NCBI GenBank assembly: GCA_003476445.1
Contig: DMUF01000108.1
Location: 1-14,275, forward strand
Reading direction: 5' to 3'
Length of the DNA: 14,275 nucleotides
From: Gammaproteobacteria bacterium
Lineage (GTDB): Bacteria > Pseudomonadota > Gammaproteobacteria > Pseudomonadales > Azotimanducaceae
Both the position numbers and the translations under genes were made by a program. A model generated the notes under the pieces. The model was not told the DNA's origin. It was given only the letters and a program-made list of their open reading frames with translations, and did not search any database. Every line of letters starts with the position of its first letter. The stretch's first letter is position 1. This document shows, in pieces, positions 1 through 7,524 of the stretch.

Positions 1-912
1 GGTATCAGCGAAGAAACCACCACCGGTGTCCACCGCCTATACGAGATGATGAAACAGGGCACGCTGCGCGTGCCGGCGATCAACGTGAACGATTCTGTCA
101 CGAAATCGAAGAACGACAACAAGTACGGCTGCCGCCACAGCCTGAACGACGCTATCAAGCGCGGCACCGACATGCTGCTCGCCGGCAAGCGCGCGCTGGT
201 GCTTGGTTATGGCGACGTGGGCAAGGGCTCGGCACAGAGCCTGCGTCAGGAAGGCATGATCGTGCGCGTGACCGAGGTCGACCCGATCTGCGCCATGCAG
301 GCCTGCATGGACGGCTTCGAGCTGGTGTCTCCCTACCGCGATGGTCTCAACACCGGCCGCGCCGAAGATGTGAACACCCTGCTGATGGCCGATACCGACC
401 TGATCGTCACCTGCACCGGCAACACGAACGTGTGCGATGCGAACATGCTGCGCGCGGTGAAGCGCGGGGCGGTCGTCTGCAACATCGGTCACTTTGACAA
501 TGAGATCGACACGGCCTTCATGCGCGAGCACTGGCAGTGGGACAAGGTCAAAGACCAGGTCCACCAGATCTTCCGCAGCGACGACCCGGCAGACTATCTC
601 GTGCTGCTCTCGGAAGGCCGTCTGGTGAACCTCGGCAACGCCATGGGTCATCCTTCACGCATCATGGACGGCTCGTTTGCCAACCAGGTGCTCGCACAAA
701 TTCACCTGTACGAGAATCGCTGGGCCGACCAGCCGGAAAATCAGCGCGCCCCGATCACCGTGGACGTATTGCCGAAGAAGCTCGACGAAGAGGTCGCCGC
801 GCTCATGGTCGCGGGCTTCGGCGGCGTGCTCACCCGGCTGACCGAGACACAGGCGAGCTACATCAGCGTGTCCGCCGAGGGTCCGTTCAAGAACGACAGC
901 TACAAGTACTGA
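1..912 (+). CDS. ahcY: S-adenosyl-L-homocysteine hydrolase, C-terminal part (5' end outside window)
   Basis: This cytosolic enzyme reversibly splits S-adenosylhomocysteine into adenosine and homocysteine, relieving product inhibition of methyltransferases in the activated methyl cycle. Frame 1 is open from base 1, so the start lies upstream; 303 codons are visible. The window begins in the conserved GISEETTTGVHRLYEM stretch just before the NAD domain. The Rossmann loop VLGYGDVGKGSAQSLR (about 209-256) binds NAD+, and TEVDPICAMQA follows it. NIGHFDNEID, the short insert before VHQIFR typical of long proteobacterial forms, LGNAMGHPSRIMDGSFANQ and the C-terminal NDSYKY (family usually ends YRY-like, with Lys/Tyr reaching the NAD of the neighbouring subunit) complete it. 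Nothing looks broken. tesB follows after 19 nt, suggesting co-transcription; metF, a common neighbour, is absent on this side. Family identity is near certain. Confidence 0.97.
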   Translation, partial: GISEETTTGVHRLYEMMKQGTLRVPAINVNDSVTKSKNDNKYGCRHSLNDAIKRGTDMLLAGKRALVLGYGDVGKGSAQSLRQEGMIVRVTEVDPICAMQACMDGFELVSPYRDGLNTGRAEDVNTLLMADTDLIVTCTGNTNVCDANMLRAVKRGAVVCNIGHFDNEIDTAFMREHWQWDKVKDQVHQIFRSDDPADYLVLLSEGRLVNLGNAMGHPSRIMDGSFANQVLAQIHLYENRWADQPENQRAPITVDVLPKKLDEEVAALMVAGFGGVLTRLTETQASYISVSAEGPFKNDSYKY

Positions 913-931
913 AAAAGGACCGCACGACCCT

Positions 932-1789
932 ATGACGGCGACCAGCGACCTGATCGGACTGCTCGATCTCGAAGAGATCGAGCACAACCACTACCGCGCC
1001 ACTTCACCCAGTGAGGGCTGGCAGCGGGTTTATGGCGGACAGGTGCTCGGTCAGGCGCTTGTTGCCGCCTCGCGCACGGTGCCCGCGGACCGCGCTGCGC
1101 ATTCCCTGCACGGCTACTTCCTGCGACCGGGCGACACCAAGGTGCCGATACTCTACAAGGTCGACCGGATTCGGGATGGGCACAGCTTCACCACCCGACG
1201 TGTGGTGGCTATCCAGCACGGTCGCCCGATCTTCCACATGTCGATCTCGTTTCAGATCGTGGAACCCGGGCTCACCCACCAGTTCGACATGCCAGAGGTG
1301 CCCGCACCAGAAACGCTGCCCGATGAGCAAGAACTGCGCGCGCGCTGGCTGGAGGAATTCCCCCAGTACCGCAACGACGGCTGGGACCGGGAGCGTCCGA
1401 TCGAAGTCCGTCCGGTGGATGCTGTAAACATCTTCCGTCCGGAGCCCGGCCCACCCCGACAGCGCGCCTGGATGCGCTGCCGCGACCGGCTGCCGGATGA
1501 TCCGCGGCTGCATCAATGTGTACTGGCCTATCTGTCGGACTGGTCGCTGCTCGACACGGCAACGCTGCCCCATGGCGTCAGCTTCATGGAGCCTGGCGCA
1601 CAGATGGCAAGCCTTGATCACGCCATGTGGTTTCACCGCCCGTTTCGCGCCGACGAATGGCTCTTGTTCGTGCAGGACAGTCCCAGCGCAAGTGGCGCGC
1701 GCGGCTTCAACCGCGGGCTTATCTACGCGCAGGACGGAACGCTGATCGCGTCGTCGGCGCAGGAGGGGCTGATCCGCATGCGCCAGTAA
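932..1789 (+). CDS. tesB: Acyl-CoA thioesterase II (TesB family), last codons replaced by an insertion
   Basis: TesB hydrolyses medium- to long-chain acyl-CoA to free fatty acid and CoA in the cytosol. The 285 residues match the usual double-hotdog length (E. coli about 286). The N-terminal hotdog carries QRVYGGQVLGQAL (31-43) and LHGYFLRPGD (59-68). The C-terminal hotdog holds the catalytic network described for E. coli TesB: Asp203 in YLSDWSLLD, Ser227 where E. coli has Thr, and Gln277 in SSAQEGLIR. ATG 932 is chosen for the AAGGA at 915-919, although the 12-nt spacing is long. Codons 255-283 plus one base form an 88-bp stretch repeated perfectly at 2450-2537. The protein now ends RMRQ, while the downstream copy ends RMHS, closer to the E. 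coli ending as I recall it. The last two residues and stop were therefore probably supplied by inserted DNA. Catalysis should be unaffected. Confidence 0.95.
   Translation: MTATSDLIGLLDLEEIEHNHYRATSPSEGWQRVYGGQVLGQALVAASRTVPADRAAHSLHGYFLRPGDTKVPILYKVDRIRDGHSFTTRRVVAIQHGRPIFHMSISFQIVEPGLTHQFDMPEVPAPETLPDEQELRARWLEEFPQYRNDGWDRERPIEVRPVDAVNIFRPEPGPPRQRAWMRCRDRLPDDPRLHQCVLAYLSDWSLLDTATLPHGVSFMEPGAQMASLDHAMWFHRPFRADEWLLFVQDSPSASGARGFNRGLIYAQDGTLIASSAQEGLIRMRQ
1694..1781 (+). repeat. 88-bp direct repeat, left copy (inside tesB)
   Basis: This copy is identical base for base to 2450-2537, with an offset of 756. It starts exactly at tesB codon 255 (GGC) and ends at the first base of codon 284. The bases outside differ at once on both sides (T1693 versus C2449; G1782 versus A2538). 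It contains the codon for catalytic Gln277, so an insertion here without the duplication would have truncated an essential part of TesB. Confidence 0.97.
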
Positions 1790-1815
1790 AGGCGAGCACC
1801 CAGTGACGGAAATGC

Positions 1816-2145
1816 TCAGATCTCGTCCGGATCCTGCATCCACGCAGGGATATCGCGCTGGCTGTGCAGCACACGCCAGATATCAACGTGGTCTGAACGC
1901 TCCACGTAGAAGACGAGGTACGAATACCGCCTCAGCGCCCAGAATCGCAATCCAGGCACATTCAGGTCATGGGCGTAGCGCGGAGAACCAACTGCCGGAT
2001 GGCGACCGATATGCGCGTAGGCTCGCTCCAAGGCGTCGATGAAGCCCAGCGCGGCCGCCCCGGCTCCTTCGTCTATGTAGTGAGCGAGAGCATCCTCAAC
2101 ATCTTGGCGAGCCCGCTCACGCAGGACGACGGGCTTGCCCCTCAC
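1816..2145 (-). CDS. parE: ParE/RelE-superfamily toxin of a type II toxin-antitoxin pair
   Basis: This is a 109-residue protein with the compact fold pattern of ParE toxins. It opens with VLRERARQDVEDALAHYIDE (helical hairpin, about 7-26) and continues with ALGFIDALERAYAHIGRHP (32-50). The family's diagnostic strands follow: LRFWALRRYSYLVFYVE (66-82) and VDIWRVLHSQRDIPAW (87-102). Characterised ParE proteins poison DNA gyrase and block replication; related RelE proteins cut mRNA. The LRRYPYLVFY/RVLHxxRDIP style favours ParE, but the target is inferred. The start is GTG at 2145, sharing a GTGA overlap with the antitoxin stop. No Shine-Dalgarno is evident, so translation is probably coupled to parD. 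The gene points toward tesB, leaving 26 bp between the two stops with no terminator, so read-through would make antisense RNA to the tesB 3' end. Confidence 0.93.
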   Translation of the reverse strand: MRGKPVVLRERARQDVEDALAHYIDEGAGAAALGFIDALERAYAHIGRHPAVGSPRYAHDLNVPGLRFWALRRYSYLVFYVERSDHVDIWRVLHSQRDIPAWMQDPDEI

Positions 2146-2405
2146 GAGGAGAAACCGGCTTTACCTCCCGCCTGAGCCGCGCCGCGAACACGCTCGCGCA
2201 AACCTTCGAAGTAGGTCTCGTTCACCGCCGTCGAGGGATCAGACGACGCGCCTGCCAGAAGCAGATTGCGAAGCTGAAGCCGGTCCTGATCGCGACGGAT
2301 CAGCTCGCGCACGTACTCGCTGCTGGTGCCATAGCCGCGTTGGCTTACCTGTTCATCCACGAACGATTTGAGGCTATCGGGCAGAGATATGTTCATCGTG
2401 CTCAT
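2142..2405 (-). CDS. parD: ParD-type ribbon-helix-helix antitoxin
   Basis: This is an 87-residue antitoxin. The N-terminal ribbon-helix-helix DNA-binding domain is plain: strand MNISLPDSLKSFVDEQV (4-20), the turn RGYGTSSEYVRELIRRDQ (23-40) with the classic GY-GTSSEYVR motif, then a helix. The C-terminal half (about 41-87: LQLRNLLLAGASSDPSTAV..., YFEGLRERVRGAA) should wrap and neutralise ParE. Family members dimerise, bind the promoter of their own operon and repress it more tightly with toxin bound (conditional cooperativity). ATG 2405 is used because the ribbon motif follows directly and only 44 bp of non-repeat DNA lie upstream. Antitoxin-first order with a 4-bp overlap with parE is the normal arrangement. 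The pair sits on the opposite strand to all its neighbours, which fits acquisition. Confidence 0.94.
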   Translation of the reverse strand: MSTMNISLPDSLKSFVDEQVSQRGYGTSSEYVRELIRRDQDRLQLRNLLLAGASSDPSTAVNETYFEGLRERVRGAAQAGGKAGFSS

Positions 2406-2449
2406 GCCGCAAGACTAGATAGCTTGGCAAAATTTGGCAATCAGATCGC
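2406..2449 (-). promoter_or_regulatory. Putative parDE promoter/operator with two TTGCCAA repeats
   Basis: The 44 bp between the parD start and the right repeat are noticeably AT-richer than the surroundings. On the minus strand TTGCCAA occurs twice, at 2434-2440 and 2424-2430. The copies are exactly 10 bp apart, one helical turn, so they present the same face to a ribbon-helix-helix dimer. The first also gives a possible -35 (TTGCCA), with a poor -10 (TAGTCT) 17 nt downstream. ParD-family proteins do autoregulate; that these particular repeats are the operator is inference. Confidence 0.45.
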
Positions 2450-2537
2450 GGCGCGCGCGGCTTCAACCGCGGGCTTATCTACGCGCAGGACGGAACGCTG
2501 ATCGCGTCGTCGGCGCAGGAGGGGCTGATCCGCATGC
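2450..2537 (+). repeat. 88-bp direct repeat, right copy
   Basis: Perfect copy of 1694-1781. It abuts the parDE upstream region on the left and the displaced native tesB ending on the right. It provides homologous ends for RecA-dependent or slippage-type loss of the intervening segment. Confidence 0.97.
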
Positions 2538-2545
2538 ACTCTTGA
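2450..2545 (+). pseudogene. tesB: Displaced 3' fragment of tesB (native C-terminus)
   Basis: In the same codon phase as tesB, this fragment encodes 31 residues (GARGFNRG... to LIRMHS) and ends with TGA at 2543-2545. It has no start codon or ribosome site of its own. The ending RMHS is closer to my recollection of E. coli TesB (ending RNHN) than the RMRQ of the intact gene. This marks it as the original gene end, separated from its body by the parDE insert. Confidence 0.8.
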
Positions 2546-2604
2546 TTGTGCCGGGCGCGCACGAATGCGAGCATTAGGTTTTTGCTGGTCGGAGCCGCCA
2601 AACC

Positions 2605-3813
<1,209 letters not shown>

Positions 3814-3823
3814 GGGGAATGCG

Positions 3824-4936
<1,113 letters not shown>

Positions 4937-4957
4937 CCCGAGGCGAACCCGATCGCC

Positions 4958-4984
4958 GCGCGCGGTATACAGCAGACCGCGCGC
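4958..4984. promoter_or_regulatory. Perfect 9-bp inverted repeat in the leader of the MoxR gene
   Basis: GCGCGCGGT (4958-4966) and ACCGCGCGC (4976-4984) are perfectly complementary around a 9-nt loop, ATACAGCAG. No T run follows on the plus strand, so it is not a standard intrinsic terminator. It could be an mRNA hairpin separating expression of the dehydrogenase pair from the MoxR/VWA genes, or a protein-binding palindrome. Confidence 0.45.
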
Positions 4985-4996
4985 CCGCAATAATCA

Positions 4997-5016
4997 GGGG
5001 CTGTGCACGCAGCCCC
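4997..5016. promoter_or_regulatory. Perfect 7-bp inverted repeat just before the MoxR ribosome-binding site
   Basis: GGGGCTG (4997-5003) pairs with CAGCCCC (5010-5016) around TGCACG. The stem ends 5 nt before the GAGG (5022-5025) that serves the TTG start at 5031. In RNA it would sit close to the ribosome landing site and may tune initiation; no T run follows, so termination is unlikely. The AATAAT at 4989-4994 could be part of a -10 box, but I see no convincing -35. Confidence 0.4.
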
Positions 5017-5030
5017 GCATCGAGGTCACC

Positions 5031-5981
5031 TTGGCAGACTTGAACGCAGACACCACCGCCCTTACCGCGTCCGTAGGTTCCATCAAGGCCGGTCTCGAAT
5101 CACACCGTTATATTTGCAGCGATCAGATCGCAACCGCGGTTTTCCTCGCGTTCCATCTGCGCAAGCCCATTCTCATCGAGGGGCCGCCCGGGGTCGGTAA
5201 GACCGAGCTCGCAAAGACCGCGGCCACGCTGTTCGACCTGCCGCTCATCCGCCTGCAGTGCTACGAGGGGCTGGACGAGGCCAAGGCGATCTACGAGTGG
5301 AAGTACGGCAAGCAGCTCCTGTACACGCAGGTACTGAAGGAAACGCTCGACGAAGTGCTCGAAGGCGCGAAAGGATTCCGCGAGTCGGTACAGAGACTGC
5401 ACGAATTCGGTGACATCTTCTTCTCGGAGGAGTTTCTCGAACCGAGGCCGCTGCTCAAGGCGCTGAAGTCCGAGACCGGCTGCATTCTGCTGCTGGACGA
5501 AATCGACAAATCGGACCATGAGTTCGAGTCGCTGCTGCTCGAGATGCTGTCCGACTTCCAGGTTTCCATTCCCGAGATCGGCACGATCAAGGCCGTGCGC
5601 GAGCCACCACTCGTATTTCTCACAAGCAACAACACGCGTGAGATTTCCGATGCGCTCAAGCGCCGTTGCCTGCACCTCTACATTCCGTTCCCGGATGCCG
5701 AGCTCGAGCAGCGCATCATCCACGCCCGAGTGCCGGAGATTCCGCCGGAACTCGAACGCCAGCTGGTGCAGTTCATCCAGTCGCTGCGCGATATGGACCT
5801 GAAGAAGGTCCCGGCAATCAGCGAAACCATCGACTGGGCGCGCACGCTTGTGCTGCTCCACGCCGAATCGCTGGATCCAAAGATGGTGCGTGAGACGCTG
5901 AACGTCATCCTCAAATTCCAGGAGGATATCGAAGCGGTCGGCAGCGAACTTACCTCGCTGCTGCACAAGCTGAAGGGATAG
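5031..5981 (+). CDS. MoxR-family AAA+ ATPase (CoxD-like)
   Basis: A 316-residue AAA+ ATPase of the MoxR group, which uses ATP to remodel or help assemble partner protein complexes, usually with a von Willebrand A protein encoded next door. Walker A is GPPGVGKT (51-58), Walker B ILLLDEID (152-159), sensor 1 TSNN (198-201), arginine finger region LKRRC (209-213) and sensor 2 area SETIDWAR (264-271). I choose TTG 5031: GAGG at 5022-5025 precedes it by 5 nt and the family-like sequence begins at VGSIKAGLESH soon after. An ATG farther upstream (4716) lies inside the dehydrogenase gene and would add 105 residues of shadow translation. A second in-frame TTG at 5040 is possible. The VWA gene starts 13 nt after its stop. 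In carbon-monoxide dehydrogenase operons this pair is coxD-coxE, but no such enzyme is encoded here, so the client is unknown. Confidence 0.93.
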   Translation: MADLNADTTALTASVGSIKAGLESHRYICSDQIATAVFLAFHLRKPILIEGPPGVGKTELAKTAATLFDLPLIRLQCYEGLDEAKAIYEWKYGKQLLYTQVLKETLDEVLEGAKGFRESVQRLHEFGDIFFSEEFLEPRPLLKALKSETGCILLLDEIDKSDHEFESLLLEMLSDFQVSIPEIGTIKAVREPPLVFLTSNNTREISDALKRRCLHLYIPFPDAELEQRIIHARVPEIPPELERQLVQFIQSLRDMDLKKVPAISETIDWARTLVLLHAESLDPKMVRETLNVILKFQEDIEAVGSELTSLLHKLKG

Positions 5982-5994
5982 CCAGCAGCGCGGC

Positions 5995-7506
5995 ATGGAT
6001 CGCACCCTCACCCAGTTCATACGCGCCCTGCGTAACGCAGACATCCGGATCTCTACCGCCGAGACGCTGGATGCGCTGTCCGTGGTCGAGCTTGTCGGAT
6101 ACGAAGACCGCGGCGCGCTGAAGCGCGCGCTCGCGCTGGCACTACCCAAGACCGCAGACGAAAAGGTCGCGTTCGATCATTGTTTCGAGCAGTTCTTCAC
6201 CTTCGATGACGTACGCGGGGCGCGGCAGCCAGAGCCGAGCCCGAGCGCCGAGGGCGACGAGTCCGACGAACAGGACGGCGAAGGCGCCGGCGGCAACAGC
6301 GCCGGTGCCGGCGGGGAACGCGACAGCCAGGGCGGTCCAGCGGACAAGGGCGGCAAGAAGAAAAAGCAGAAGAACAAGGCGCCTATCGAAGGGCTAGACG
6401 ACGCGGTCGAGGAAGATCTCGGGCCGGGCCCGATGAGCACACCTGCTTCCGCACTCGGCGAACTGCTGATGCAGAACTCGCGCGTGGAGCTGACCATGGC
6501 CATGGCGGCCGCGGGCGAGGCGGTCGACCTGCAGGAAATCCAGGTGTTTACCCAGAAGGGGCTCTACACCCGCAGGATCATGGATGGCATGGGCCTCGCC
6601 GAACTCAATCGCGAAATCAGCGACCTGCGCGAGAGCAGGCAGGTCCCGGATCGCCGACTTGGGCAGGAGCTCAAGCAGCGCCGCGAATGGCTGCGTGAAC
6701 AGGTGCGCGACTATGTCGAGCGCCAGTTCCTGCTGCATGCGGACGCTACCGGGCATCGGCTGCGGGAAGAGCTCCTGCGCCGAGTGAAGCTCTCCAATAT
6801 CGAGCAGCGCAACTTCCGTCTGATCCAGGAAGTCGTGTTCAAGATGGCCAAGAAGCTCGCGTCGCTGCATTCGCGGCGCAAGAAGGTATTCAAGCGCGGC
6901 GCGCTGAACGTGCCGCGCACGCTGCGGCATAACATGGCCTACGACGGGGCGATCTTCGATCTGCACTGGAAGTCGATCAAGATCGACCGCCCCAAGGTAT
7001 TTGCGATCTGCGATGTTTCCGGGTCTGTCGCCAACTACGCGCGCTTCATGCTGATGTTCCTCTACAGTCTCGAGGAAGTGATGCCGAAGGTGCGGTCGTT
7101 CGCCTTCTCGTCTGATCTGGCAGAGGTGACCGATCTCTTTGAGCGCAACAAGATCGAAGACGCGATCGCAAAGACGCTGCGCGACTACGCGGGTGGTTCC
7201 ACCGACTACGGCCAGGCGCTGCAGGACTTCCGCAAGCAATGCCTCGATGACATCGACAATCGAACCACAATCATCATTCTCGGCGACGCGCGGAACAATT
7301 TCGGCGACCCGCGCACCGACATCATGAAAGAGCTCTATGACCGCTGCAAACGGCTCATCTGGCTCAATCCCGAATCGCGCAGCGGGTGGTTTACGGGCGA
7401 CTCCGAGATGCGGAAATACATCGCGTACTCGCATCAGGCCGAGGAGTGCAACAGCCTCGTGCATCTGGAACGCATCGTCGGCAACCTGCTGCGAACGGTG
7501 CAATGA
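5995..7506 (+). CDS. von Willebrand factor A domain protein, CoxE-like
   Basis: A 503-residue cytosolic-looking protein with no signal peptide or membrane span. Residues 1-75 form a helical leader (DRTLTQFIRALRNADIRIS...) typical of CoxE-like proteins. Residues 78-130 are a low-complexity, acidic and Gly-rich linker that switches abruptly to a basic patch, GGKKKKQKNK (119-128). Residues 150-310 are helical and very charged. The VWA domain (about 334-503) has a complete metal site: DVSGS (Asp340, Ser342, Ser344), Thr403 in GGSTDYG and Asp431 in ILGDARNN. With the MoxR ATPase it should act as a cofactor-insertion or complex-remodelling chaperone, by analogy with CoxD/CoxE and MoxR/VWA pairs. 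No strong ribosome site precedes ATG 5995, so coupling to the upstream gene is likely. The next gene starts 18 nt beyond the stop. Confidence 0.92.
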   Translation: MDRTLTQFIRALRNADIRISTAETLDALSVVELVGYEDRGALKRALALALPKTADEKVAFDHCFEQFFTFDDVRGARQPEPSPSAEGDESDEQDGEGAGGNSAGAGGERDSQGGPADKGGKKKKQKNKAPIEGLDDAVEEDLGPGPMSTPASALGELLMQNSRVELTMAMAAAGEAVDLQEIQVFTQKGLYTRRIMDGMGLAELNREISDLRESRQVPDRRLGQELKQRREWLREQVRDYVERQFLLHADATGHRLREELLRRVKLSNIEQRNFRLIQEVVFKMAKKLASLHSRRKKVFKRGALNVPRTLRHNMAYDGAIFDLHWKSIKIDRPKVFAICDVSGSVANYARFMLMFLYSLEEVMPKVRSFAFSSDLAEVTDLFERNKIEDAIAKTLRDYAGGSTDYGQALQDFRKQCLDDIDNRTTIIILGDARNNFGDPRTDIMKELYDRCKRLIWLNPESRSGWFTGDSEMRKYIAYSHQAEECNSLVHLERIVGNLLRTVQ

Positions 7507-7524
7507 CCTGGGCGGCATGACGCA

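Larger units (their letters stand above)
1782..2449. mobile_element. 668-bp inserted segment carrying parDE, between 88-bp direct repeats
   Basis: The DNA between the two perfect tesB-derived repeats holds only the parDE pair, a 34-nt left end and a 44-nt right end. It contains no integrase, transposase or clear terminal inverted repeats. Its first bases supply tesB with a new ending (Arg-Gln-stop). The sequence right of the second repeat continues as the displaced native ending (His-Ser-stop). Collapsing the repeats would remove 756 bp and rebuild a continuous tesB. Calling it mobile or acquired is an inference from this structure. The alternative is a local duplication formed during repair of a break that captured foreign DNA. 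Confidence 0.7.

Noticed and set aside
1782..2449. An integron cassette or insertion sequence
   Set aside because: No attC-like palindrome, no convincing terminal inverted repeats and no transposase or integrase. The flanking repeats are 88 bp of tesB, not a short target duplication.
1816..2450. TCAGATC near both ends of the insert (1816-1822 and 2441-2447) as element termini
   Set aside because: The left copy lies at the parE stop and is 34 bp inside the junction; a 7-mer match is easily chance.
2546..2604. Promoter for the dehydrogenase genes
   Set aside because: Only weak -35-like TTGATT or TTGTGC with no matching -10; too poor to annotate.
5100..6149. A 349-codon open frame on the minus strand
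   Set aside because: Antisense to the MoxR ATPase with intact Walker motifs on the plus strand; its translation has no family resemblance.
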